NCBI GenBank assembly: GCA_041191405.1
Contig: JBEEOW010000026.1
Coordinates: forward strand, 1-49,905
Direction: 5' to 3'
DNA from: JBEEOW01 sp041191405
GTDB lineage: Bacteria > Bacteroidota > Bacteroidia > Cytophagales > UBA9547
Length of the DNA: 49,905 nucleotides
Shown here: positions 41,960-49,905 of the stretch, in pieces
Position numbering within the stretch: the stretch's first letter is position 1
Layout: the number at the start of each line of letters is the position of its first letter
Notes under the pieces: generated by a model
The model's input: the letters and a program-made list of their open reading frames with translations, nothing else
The model's database searches: none
What the model was told of the DNA's origin: nothing
Translations under genes and position numbers: made by a program

Positions 41960-44900
41960 ATGCAGTTTAAAGCAGGATATATAGCAGATAGTATAGCTAA
42001 AGTAATTATTGATTATAAAGCTAAACTAGATAAATATAATGAAAAAGATAATTATAAATTTCTTCAAATTGATGGATTACTGGAGTATGTATCTTCATTT
42101 GATGTAAATTTTAAGGATAATTTAAGCGTAGATTTCCATAAAATAAACCCAGTTTTAGCAACTATAAATAATATTATAACTAGAGGGTTACCAACTAGAT
42201 TACCTGTTTTTATTGAAGAACTTTTTTCGCAAATTGGTATTACAAAACCTAATGAAAGAGAGTTTGAATTTGACTTTTCCAAAGCCAATAAAGATATAGA
42301 ATTTGAAACTATATTTGAATTGTTGCATATTTTGGAACCCAAATTAGAAATTTCTCAAAAACAATATGGAGGTTTACCAGGAAGTTTCTCTGAATGGAAA
42401 TTTTTAGATGAAACATTAAAAGATTATCCATTTGCAAAGCAAATTTTACAATCTCAAAGAGATTTTTCGACAATTGATAAAAAACTTGCAGGAGGTAAAA
42501 CTTTAGATTTTTCATTTGAATTTCCTTATAAAATTATTTCTAATTCCTTAAATGGAAAACTAAGAAAAGGTTTAATTTTTGAATTTGATGGCCCACACCA
42601 TAAAAGACAAGATTTTAAATATTACGATAGGTATAGAGATAATGTAGCGGATGAAAAAGATTTTGAAACTTTAAGACAATCTTATGAAGAATTAGGATTA
42701 AATCCTTTAATGAATGATTTTTTAAAAGAGGATATTTTTAAAATATTTAACATTAACTACAATAGAGAAACAATTGCATTTGAAAATGAATTTTCTTTGA
42801 TATTTATACCATTAGCTGTTGCAAGAATACAAAAAACATTAATTGAGCTTTTAATTAGAAAACCAGATTTAATAAAAAAAGAATGTTTGAAAATAGCTAT
42901 TGTTGAGAGAGATTTTCCATGTGGTGCAATAGCTTTAAAATCATTAAAAGATTTTATAAATAACATTAATTCGTTATTGGAAAAAGATGATAATTTAATT
43001 TTGCCAAAGTTTGATTTAACAATTTTTGATAATAAAAATTGGCTTAAAGACGAAAGATTGCACTTAGACGCTAATAGACAAAATGAAGAATATTTTAAAT
43101 TAAATACATTTGATATTGTAATTGACCATGCAATATTAAGACGTTCAAATATTTATAAAGAAAACGATTTTATTTGCGAAAATGCAATAAAAATAAGGTC
43201 ATCTCATTATTTTGACACTAGCTACGGAAGAAAAATATATTGTTCAGATATACTAAATTATAAGCAATTAGTTGAAAAACAAGATGATGGTTCTTATAAG
43301 TCAATTAAGGAAAATGAAAAGCATATTAACTTTTTTATTCAAAATATTTTTAGAAAAAAAGAATTTAGAGAAGGACAATTACCTATTATTTCAAGAGCTT
43401 TACAACAAAAGCCTGTTATTGGTTTACTCCCAACAGGTGGTGGTAAATCTTTGACTTTTCAATTACCAACTTTTCTTCAGCCAGGTTTATGCTTAGTAGT
43501 TGACCCTATAAAGTCTTTAATGGAAGACCAAGTAAGAGTTTTGAAGGAGAATTGGATTGACTGTTGTGAGTATATTAATTCAAATGATAAAAGACAAGAC
43601 AAAACTAAAAAGTTAATTGATTTTAGATTTGGTGAAACCATGTTCTTATTTGTTTCTCCTGAAAGGTTTGTAATGGAAGATTTTAGGAGTATAATTAAAA
43701 ATATTAACTCTAATAAATTTGGTTTGGCTTTTTCATATTGTGTCATTGATGAGGTGCATTGCGTTTCTGAATGGGGGCACGATTTTAGAACTACATATTT
43801 GATGTTAGGGAAAAATGCCCAAAAATTTGCAACTACAAAAAGTAAAAAGCCCGTTACACTTATAGGCTTAACAGCTACTGCTTCATTCGATGTATTAACT
43901 GATATTGAAAGGGAGTTAAAAATTGAGCATAATGATATTGCTAATGCAATTATCTTGATTGAAAATACAATTAGACCAGAATTATTTTTTAGAGTAATTG
44001 ATGTTTCTGGAAAAAATAGAATGGAAGAGTTGAATAAAGATTTTCAAAATATTGGAAAGAATTTATCAATTATAAATAATTCAGATTTGCTTTTACGTTC
44101 ACAGAAACATCATTTTGAAGAATTTGATAAAAAAGATTTTGCGACAAAAGAAACCAAAGATTTAAATGATAATGCGAAAATAACATTCGAATACAATTCA
44201 AGATATTTAATTGAAAAACCTTTAGAAACATATTCTCAAAATGATTTTTTCTCAATTGTATTTTGCCCTGTAATAGGAGAAAAACTAGATAATAATGGAG
44301 ATTGGTCTAATAAAAATGGAGTACGATATGTAGAATCAAAATTAGACTCAAATTCAAAAGGATTCTTTTTTGCAAGTGATGATGATCAAATTGGTGAAGA
44401 TGTGCATAAACATTTTGAAAATTTTACTACAAATAAAACTAAACATATTGTTTGTACAAAGGCTTTTGGGATGGGGATTGATAAAAAAGATATTCGTTCT
44501 ACTTATCACTATTTTTATTCTGGATCTTTAGAAAGTTTAGTTCAGGAAGCTGGCAGGTCTGGTAGAGATAAAAAAATATCAATTGCAAATATTTTAATTT
44601 CTAAAAGCAGATTTGTTAAACTTGATGTCTATAAGTTTTTTAGAGAAAATATGAATTTAAAACTACTCACTGAAAACAAGGAAACGAGGAAATCTATTAG
44701 ACAAGAATTTGAAAAAGTTTGGATTGAATCTACTCCTATTGATGTGAATTTTTCTACTTATGAAGAAGCAATAAACAAGATAGATAATACAGATTTTAGT
44801 TTACAAAGAAGAGATAATACTAGGTATAATATTTTATCTGATTCAAGTATATTAGATTTGAAATCTAAATTAAAAGAAAAAGATAATGATAATAATTATA

Positions 44901-46327
44901 AATTTATTATTCAAAAATATCATGATAGAAATATTCATGATTACTTTCACGAATTAACTTTTAAAGGGGTTGATATTGAGAAAAGTCAGTTATTAAATTT
45001 ATTTAAAGTCAAAGAATTTCAAATTATTGGTGGGGGATTTATTGAAATACAAAATCAAGATACTTTAATAAATGAATTTGATAAATGTGAAACTGAACAA
45101 TTTAATTTTATTATTACCGCAGAAAAAAAATATACAGATGCAAGTTTAGTTATTTGTCAACTTTTGAATGTTAATCCTGCACAAAATCCAAATTTTGGTA
45201 ACGATACAAATCTAGAAAGGGTTCATAAGGCTTATTTATATTCAAATGACTTTCAAGATTTTCTTTTTCAATTAGAAGAAAAAGATGTTAAAAGACTAAG
45301 TGGAATTTCTGGTAAAGTTAAAGATGATTTACTTTTCGTTTATAATAGAGATAGAGAGACTTCTAGTGACACTGGAAGATTGATTTATCGTATGCATTCA
45401 ATAGGTTTATTAATTGATTATGAAATTGATTACAATAAAAATAATCTTTACAAATGTACATTTAGGAAATATAATTCAATTGAGCCCTATATTGATGAAA
45501 TTGAAATTTATTTAAGACGTTATTTGTCTGAAAATTCTGCATTAGAAAGTATTTGGAAACTGAAAGAAAGATTAACAAAACATGAAATACTAACCGATAA
45601 AATTCTTGAATGTCTATATTTTTTATCTGAGTTTTCTTATAAAGAAGTTGCTGATAAAAGAAAAAGGGCAACAGATGAAATTGAAAGTATTTTAATTAAA
45701 AGTGTTACTGAAACCAACTATATTGAAGATAGTTTTCAGCAAAATTTATTTATCAAAGAGCAAATATTTTTTTACTTTAATGCAAAATATGCAAGAAGTG
45801 GTTTTAAAATAGAAGGAAAACCATATTCTCTTTTAGATGATTATAAAGGTACTTTGCTTACTAAGGAAGAAATATTATATAAGTATTTAGGTACAGAAGA
45901 AAATTTAGGAGTATTTAAATTGGAAGGTACAGAACAGAACAATTATAAACACATGATGGGTTCTTGCAAAAAAATCTTACGTTCATTGAGTGAAACTGAT
46001 TTGAAAAAAGAATGGTTGTTAAGGTTATTGAAAGCTTTTTCAATGTATTCAGTAAATAATGAATCGTATATTTCTGAAGCAAATGAAGATCTTGAAATTG
46101 GTTTTATTAATATATATAATGATTCGGAGTTTCACAAAAATAAATTTGAGACTATTGAGCCAATTTTTAATTATTATTTTGATATTTTAGAAAAAAATAT
46201 TCAAAAGGAAAATAAATCATTCTTGGATATTAAATTAATTAGAAATAAGATTTTAATAGAAATGCAAACTATGTCAATAGATAAACTAATTACAAACAAT
46301 AAATTTAGAACTGAGATTTATGCCTAA
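41960..46327 (+). CDS. PD-(D/E)XK-like nuclease fused to a RecQ-like helicase
   Basis: A 1455-aa protein. Around residue 205-232, GLIFEFDGPHHKRQDFKYYDRYRD matches the Glu-x-Asp-Gly-x-x-His and following D-x-x-R pattern of Vsr/DUF559-like PD-(D/E)XK nucleases. The helicase core follows: Walker A LLPTGGGKS (488-497), DEVH box VIDEVHCVSEWGHDFR (595-610), motif III LTATAS, and motif VI QEAGRSGRDKK (near 862), all RecQ-like. The C-terminal 550 residues are helical and unrecognised. Fused nuclease-helicases are common in defence systems and degrade or unwind invading DNA. It lies 45 nt after the HEPN gene and overlaps the following coiled-coil gene by 8 nt. Confidence 0.8.
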   Translation: MQFKAGYIADSIAKVIIDYKAKLDKYNEKDNYKFLQIDGLLEYVSSFDVNFKDNLSVDFHKINPVLATINNIITRGLPTRLPVFIEELFSQIGITKPNEREFEFDFSKANKDIEFETIFELLHILEPKLEISQKQYGGLPGSFSEWKFLDETLKDYPFAKQILQSQRDFSTIDKKLAGGKTLDFSFEFPYKIISNSLNGKLRKGLIFEFDGPHHKRQDFKYYDRYRDNVADEKDFETLRQSYEELGLNPLMNDFLKEDIFKIFNINYNRETIAFENEFSLIFIPLAVARIQKTLIELLIRKPDLIKKECLKIAIVERDFPCGAIALKSLKDFINNINSLLEKDDNLILPKFDLTIFDNKNWLKDERLHLDANRQNEEYFKLNTFDIVIDHAILRRSNIYKENDFICENAIKIRSSHYFDTSYGRKIYCSDILNYKQLVEKQDDGSYKSIKENEKHINFFIQNIFRKKEFREGQLPIISRALQQKPVIGLLPTGGGKSLTFQLPTFLQPGLCLVVDPIKSLMEDQVRVLKENWIDCCEYINSNDKRQDKTKKLIDFRFGETMFLFVSPERFVMEDFRSIIKNINSNKFGLAFSYCVIDEVHCVSEWGHDFRTTYLMLGKNAQKFATTKSKKPVTLIGLTATASFDVLTDIERELKIEHNDIANAIILIENTIRPELFFRVIDVSGKNRMEELNKDFQNIGKNLSIINNSDLLLRSQKHHFEEFDKKDFATKETKDLNDNAKITFEYNSRYLIEKPLETYSQNDFFSIVFCPVIGEKLDNNGDWSNKNGVRYVESKLDSNSKGFFFASDDDQIGEDVHKHFENFTTNKTKHIVCTKAFGMGIDKKDIRSTYHYFYSGSLESLVQEAGRSGRDKKISIANILISKSRFVKLDVYKFFRENMNLKLLTENKETRKSIRQEFEKVWIESTPIDVNFSTYEEAINKIDNTDFSLQRRDNTRYNILSDSSILDLKSKLKEKDNDNNYKFIIQKYHDRNIHDYFHELTFKGVDIEKSQLLNLFKVKEFQIIGGGFIEIQNQDTLINEFDKCETEQFNFIITAEKKYTDASLVICQLLNVNPAQNPNFGNDTNLERVHKAYLYSNDFQDFLFQLEEKDVKRLSGISGKVKDDLLFVYNRDRETSSDTGRLIYRMHSIGLLIDYEIDYNKNNLYKCTFRKYNSIEPYIDEIEIYLRRYLSENSALESIWKLKERLTKHEILTDKILECLYFLSEFSYKEVADKRKRATDEIESILIKSVTETNYIEDSFQQNLFIKEQIFFYFNAKYARSGFKIEGKPYSLLDDYKGTLLTKEEILYKYLGTEENLGVFKLEGTEQNNYKHMMGSCKKILRSLSETDLKKEWLLRLLKAFSMYSVNNESYISEANEDLEIGFINIYNDSEFHKNKFETIEPIFNYYFDILEKNIQKENKSFLDIKLIRNKILIEMQTMSIDKLITNNKFRTEIYA

Positions 46328-47141
46328 TTACGATGAAATCATAAAGCTATCACAAGAAAATGTGTATGCATTAAGTGAAAAACTTAAAGATTTAGATAAA
46401 TTATATCAAGATATAGTTAGTATAAAAACAAAGTCTGAAGTAATTCCATTGGCTTTTGAAGAAAACTTTCAAAAAATAACTGAAGGTTTTAAGGCTCAAT
46501 CTGAATCTTTTAGTGTTGCGATAAATACCTATTTAGATGGCAATAACTCCTTACTAACATCAAAGTTTAAAGATTTTACAGATAAAATTTCTGAATTAGA
46601 TGTAGAAATTACTCGATTAGTTAGCACAGATTTCACTGCATCTTTCAATGAATTACAAAATGTGTTTATTGAAAAAACAAGAACAGATTTAGCAGTAGAA
46701 CTTACTAAAATTGGTGAAAAAACTAAAGATTTTCAGATAAAAATTGAAGCATTAAGTGTTGAAATTAAAAGAATTGAAAATGTAGATTTAGAGAAACATT
46801 TTGATAAACTTCAAAAAACATTATCTGATATTTTTTCATCAATAGCAACTGTAAATCAGACTATTTTAAATCAATCACAAACTTTGAATTCTGTTTTACA
46901 AAAGAATTCAGAATTGGAGCTTTTAGTTAAGAAACAGAGTGAATTAATTGATTTAAATAAACTTGAGATTGCTAAATCTATTGAAAAACAAGATTTGAAA
47001 TTGTCTGAAATTATTACATCCACAAATGAAATCAAATTAGAAAATGGAGAATTAAAAAAAGAATTGAATCAAAATAAAATATTGATTTTTGGATTAATTT
47101 TTATTTCAGTTGTTTCTTTAGTTCTTCAGTTTATAAAATAA
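46320..47141 (+). CDS. Coiled-coil membrane-anchored protein
   Basis: A 273-aa protein, almost all coiled coil (heptads from about residue 5 to 245; FTDKISELDVEITRLV, KTKDFQIKIEALSVEIKRIE), ending in one transmembrane helix at about 250-271 (KILIFGLIFISVVSLVLQFI). The topology is tail-anchored, with the long coil in the cytoplasm. The ATG overlaps the helicase stop, so the two are translationally coupled and probably form a complex. A tail-anchored coil could tether the nuclease-helicase to the inner membrane at DNA entry sites. Such organisation, as in Zorya or similar systems, suggests a sensor or anchor role. The gene family is unknown to me. Confidence 0.75.
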   Translation: MPNYDEIIKLSQENVYALSEKLKDLDKLYQDIVSIKTKSEVIPLAFEENFQKITEGFKAQSESFSVAINTYLDGNNSLLTSKFKDFTDKISELDVEITRLVSTDFTASFNELQNVFIEKTRTDLAVELTKIGEKTKDFQIKIEALSVEIKRIENVDLEKHFDKLQKTLSDIFSSIATVNQTILNQSQTLNSVLQKNSELELLVKKQSELIDLNKLEIAKSIEKQDLKLSEIITSTNEIKLENGELKKELNQNKILIFGLIFISVVSLVLQFIK

Positions 47142-47156
47142 TTTAATACTTGCTCA

Positions 47157-47180
47157 AAAGTGGGTGCTATTTCCCACTTT
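47157..47180 (+). terminator. Terminator of the retron-helicase operon
   Basis: Perfect 8-bp stem AAAGTGGG / CCCACTTT with an 8-nt loop, 15 nt after the coiled-coil gene stop, followed by an AT-rich tract (AATATTTATTTTTT). It marks the end of the RT-HEPN-helicase-coil transcription unit. Confidence 0.7.
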
Positions 47181-47263
47181 AATATTTATTTTTTCATCTC
47201 TGCACTTCTACCACACATATAGTATTCATCTTTGTTCTATCAAATCAAACAAAGATATATACT

Positions 47264-48583
47264 ATGAGTTTTTTAGACATTTTAATCAAAAATATGGATA
47301 GCCAAGTGGCAGACTTAGCTACTCAATCATCAACCCACAAACCAAATACTGGTTTTATAAAATCATTATACACCAAAAAAGTTAATGATGATACTACCGA
47401 AAAGGAAGCTGTAGCTACCTACTCTGAACCAATCTCAAAACTCACTCCACAACGTGAGCATTTAACGGATTATGGTTTTGAGCAAGCAGGTTTGGCTGGT
47501 GGGAATTTAGAAAATTTTGTTTCACATTTAGAGTTAATCAAAAACGGTCATTTCCTTGATGCTGACCATAAGCAAAACAATAAACGTGATGAAATTTTAG
47601 CTTTAATCAACCAAATTGAAGAAGAAAAGTCAACCTTAAATCAATATCAAATTGATATTACCCAACTTGAAAAAGGAGAGCTTGAACTTTGTAAGAAAAA
47701 CAAAATCCGCCTTGAAGATGAGATTGATGAACTAAAAACTTCACAAGCAAAATCAGAAGAAGAATCAGAATTTAGCCTATTTTCTGTGATTCAATTTTCA
47801 GTATTCGGACTTGTATTTTTAATAGGAGGGATGTTTTTATATGCATGTATGACCAATTTGGTGTTTTTTAATACTTTAAATATCAATGCCATTACAGCTG
47901 ATAATGTAGGCTCAATGATGAGTTTATTTGCAAGGGTAAACTTTACAAATATATTTTCATCAGTAGTAAGTATCATGTTGGCAGCCGTGATTTTGTTTGG
48001 GGCTACTTATTTAGAATCTCAAAATAAATGGTGGTTAATTGGTGTATTAATTTTTGATTTTATTATGGCATTTGTAATTGAAAATCAAGTTGCTGATATA
48101 AAAACTGCCATGGGTTTAGAAGTAAACATGCAAGATTTAGCATTTGAAGGTCTCACAATTGCCATATTTAGCTTTTTCGGATATTATGGTTTTGCAAAAT
48201 CTATAGCTAAACTAAAAGCTGAATTAGAAAAAAAGAATCCACACAAAGGCTTAAAAATTAAAGTTGAAACTTTAAAAAATAGAATTACTCAAATTGATAT
48301 AGAGATAGTTGCGGTTGAAAGTAAGATTTCTGAAATAAAAAAGAAAGTTACAGCCATTGAAACAGCCATTAAAAAAATAGAAAATAGAATTGAGTATTTA
48401 CACAGTAATGTAGAAGATGTACTTAAGAGTCTGGATTCATTTACAACTGGTTGGTTAAATTATTTGTCAGCTCGAAAAGTACCACAAGAGCAAATTTTAA
48501 ATACTCGTAAAGTTTATACTCAATTTTTGAGCAATAAATCAACCGATGCAAATAGTAATACTGAGCAATTAATTGAAAAATAG
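47264..48583 (+). CDS. Multi-pass membrane protein with coiled coils
   Basis: A 439-aa protein. A polar N-terminus and a charged coiled coil (about residues 105-170) are followed by four hydrophobic segments: about 177-199, 233-252, 257-274 and 288-306, then a second long coiled coil (315-390). I recognise no family. An N-terminal motif (TDYGFEQAGLAGGNLENFV) has no known function. It starts a plus-strand run with two exported proteins and may belong to the same element module as the membrane proteins at the left end. A role in transfer or surface structure is possible. Confidence 0.65.
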   Translation: MSFLDILIKNMDSQVADLATQSSTHKPNTGFIKSLYTKKVNDDTTEKEAVATYSEPISKLTPQREHLTDYGFEQAGLAGGNLENFVSHLELIKNGHFLDADHKQNNKRDEILALINQIEEEKSTLNQYQIDITQLEKGELELCKKNKIRLEDEIDELKTSQAKSEEESEFSLFSVIQFSVFGLVFLIGGMFLYACMTNLVFFNTLNINAITADNVGSMMSLFARVNFTNIFSSVVSIMLAAVILFGATYLESQNKWWLIGVLIFDFIMAFVIENQVADIKTAMGLEVNMQDLAFEGLTIAIFSFFGYYGFAKSIAKLKAELEKKNPHKGLKIKVETLKNRITQIDIEIVAVESKISEIKKKVTAIETAIKKIENRIEYLHSNVEDVLKSLDSFTTGWLNYLSARKVPQEQILNTRKVYTQFLSNKSTDANSNTEQLIEK

Positions 48584-48586
48584 CAA

Positions 48587-48970
48587 ATGAAAAATGTAAT
48601 TATAGTATTGATTTTGAGCTTGATTGGAGTATCAGCTCATTCACAAGCAATGATCGGGAAAAGTTTGAATTTTTTTAAGAAAGAATGTCCAAATTATAAA
48701 ACCGAAATTTTAAAGGGAGATTTGTATTATACTGTTGAAGATGAGTTAGGATTTAGAGCTTTTTATTTTGAAAATAATATTAACACATACTGTATGTTTG
48801 TACCAACCAACGAGTATAAGCATGAATTTATAAAAGCATATAATGAAAAGTTTATTATAAAAGCTGATAGACAATGGGAAGCATTTATTAGCGGAGGTTT
48901 ATTGCAGGTATTTCTTCGATTAAGTGATACCAAGGAGTGGGTATTTCATTACTACTTTGTTCAAGAGTAA
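48587..48970 (+). CDS. Secreted hypothetical protein, 127 aa
   Basis: An N-terminal Sec signal peptide (MKNVIIVLILSLIGVSAHSQ, cleavage around the SQ or QA) is followed by about 105 residues with many aromatic residues (ELGFRAFYFENNINTYCMF, EWVFHYYFVQE), a pattern seen in small periplasmic proteins of Bacteroidota. No family or catalytic motif recognised. The ATG is 3 nt after the stop of the membrane-protein gene, so they are one operon. Confidence 0.65.
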   Translation: MKNVIIVLILSLIGVSAHSQAMIGKSLNFFKKECPNYKTEILKGDLYYTVEDELGFRAFYFENNINTYCMFVPTNEYKHEFIKAYNEKFIIKADRQWEAFISGGLLQVFLRLSDTKEWVFHYYFVQE

Positions 48971-48975
48971 ACTTT

Positions 48976-49023
48976 ATCAATACCTGTAAGGTGAACGAGC
49001 TCAGGTAGAGCACAGGTATTGAT
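48976..49023. other. Large hairpin with internal stem-loop
   Basis: ATCAATACCTGT (48976-48987) and ACAGGTATTGAT (49012-49023) form a perfect 12-bp stem. Inside the 24-nt loop, GCTC and GAGC around AGGTA can form a second small hairpin. No T-tract follows. It lies between the secreted-protein genes and may be a structured leader, a processing site or an operator. Confidence 0.55.
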
Positions 49024-49061
49024 TTTAAATTATTTCAATTTAACCCTAAAATTATTCTATT

Positions 49062-49883
49062 ATGACAAATTTCTTCAAAAGTATCGTTTCTATTATTCTT
49101 GTTTGCATTTCTATTTCTGGTTTTGCAACTAGTAACAATTATGTGATTCTATTAGATTTAAGCGATAGAATTACGGTAAAAGGACAAATAGAGCAAGATA
49201 AAGCTGTAATTAAAGCAATCTATGATAAGTTTTATGCTGAGGTAAAGAAAGATATGTTTATCAATTCAAATGCTTCATTTAAAATTGTAATTGCTCCACA
49301 GTCATTTGTGCCTTATGATAAAAATCAATTTGAAGCCGAATTGATAATTGATTTAGCGAATGTAACTATTTTGCAAAAACGCAAAGCTGTTGAAGTTTTT
49401 AGCTCAAAATTTCAAACTACAGTCAATAATTTATACACCAAAGCATATATCAGCAACAATAAAAACCAATATGCTGGTTGCGATTTATGGAAGTATTTTA
49501 ATGATTACCTTAGTTCAGATATTAAAACAAATCAAGCCAATAAAGTATATGTTCTCACAGATGGCTATTTTGATTTTGAAAATAATCCGAACATAAAACA
49601 TGTTGGTAATCAATCAACTTCTACACATTTTTTATCACAATTAAATGTTAATAATTGGAAAGAAGTGTTTGTTTTGAAGAAAATGGGAATTATTCCTATT
49701 CTTAAAAATTGGGCAAATACGGAAGTGAATGTTGTTGGTATTAGCCCTAAATCATCTGACTTAAATGAAATTGAAAAGCTGAAATTTATTTGGGAAAATT
49801 GGCTTAAATCTTCAGGCATAAAACAAGGTAAAATGCTACTGAGTACCAATATTTCAAATATACTAATTCAGTTAAAAACTTAA
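49062..49883 (+). CDS. Secreted VWA-like protein
   Basis: A 273-aa protein with a signal peptide (MTNFFKSIVSIILVCISISG, FA). Mature residues start NNYVILLDLSDRITVKG, resembling a von Willebrand A fold: the strand YVILLDLSD has the MIDAS-like D-x-S pattern (DLSDR; a complete MIDAS would be DxSxS, so metal binding is uncertain), and later strands (NKVYVLTDGYFDF, EVNVVGISPKS) carry the VWA-typical Thr-Asp-Gly and GIS segments. Such proteins bind partners at the cell surface or act in assembly. It is the last complete gene in the window, 22 nt before the edge. Confidence 0.72.
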   Translation: MTNFFKSIVSIILVCISISGFATSNNYVILLDLSDRITVKGQIEQDKAVIKAIYDKFYAEVKKDMFINSNASFKIVIAPQSFVPYDKNQFEAELIIDLANVTILQKRKAVEVFSSKFQTTVNNLYTKAYISNNKNQYAGCDLWKYFNDYLSSDIKTNQANKVYVLTDGYFDFENNPNIKHVGNQSTSTHFLSQLNVNNWKEVFVLKKMGIIPILKNWANTEVNVVGISPKSSDLNEIEKLKFIWENWLKSSGIKQGKMLLSTNISNILIQLKT

Positions 49884-49905
49884 GTAAAATTAATTAACTT
49901 TACTT

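Overview
This AT-rich window looks like accessory DNA from a member of the Bacteroidota. Several putative promoters fit the TTG-N17-23-TAnnTTTG pattern of that phylum, and the protein families are typical of it. I see no tRNA, rRNA, CRISPR array, integrase, transposase or relaxase, so the ends and the mobility mechanism of any element lie outside the window or use families I do not recognise.

Layout. (1) 183-6480, all minus: a compact run of small genes that looks like the structural, membrane or DNA-transfer module of a phage- or plasmid-like element. It has a P-loop ATPase, a DnaA-domain-IV-like protein, two lytic transglycosylases, coiled-coil proteins and several single-pass membrane proteins. 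(2) 6500-8431: a decay zone with a YhcG/DUF1016 nuclease gene cut by one in-frame stop, a broken AbiEi/DUF6088-like antitoxin remnant behind two strong palindromes, and two degenerate copies of the start of the 192-aa membrane-protein gene. (3) 8432-23804, minus: a nine-gene type I BREX phage-defence operon (brxA, brxB, brxC, pglX, AlbA_2-ATPase, parA-like, pglZ, brxL, PD-(D/E)XK/DUF5655). The AlbA_2 and ParA genes sit between pglX and pglZ and are not part of the canonical six. (4) 24027-29749: small genes including two SPFH-like paralogues, an ECF-like sigma factor, a transglutaminase-like protein and an AbiEii-like nucleotidyltransferase. (5) 29859-37223, minus: a 1480-aa SNF2-type helicase, an HNH nuclease, an SRAP (YedK) protein, a frameshifted small gene and a 443-bp tandem duplication of small genes. 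(6) 37386-47180: small regulators, a WYL regulator and a retron locus (ncRNA plus reverse transcriptase) followed in the same direction by a HEPN protein, a PD-(D/E)XK-like/RecQ-like nuclease-helicase and a coiled-coil membrane protein. (7) 47264-49883, plus: a multi-pass coiled-coil membrane protein, a secreted small protein and a secreted VWA-like protein.

How the parts work together. BREX should methylate host DNA (PglX) and block phage replication, with BrxL and BrxC as ATPases and PglZ as the phosphatase-like core. The retron should make an msDNA from the 39536-39853 RNA; the HEPN protein two bases downstream is the natural effector candidate, and the nuclease-helicase and membrane protein may complete a four-protein defence operon. 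I could not match this gene set to a retron type I know, and it is the best candidate here for an undescribed system. Intergenic spaces carry two families of short palindromic repeats (GAGTTTAGAGTT-like and GTACAGAGTAC-like), and a motif around CCATAACNGTAAA recurs upstream of the helicase and membrane-protein genes, which suggests that regions 1 and 5 belong to one element into which the defence genes were inserted.
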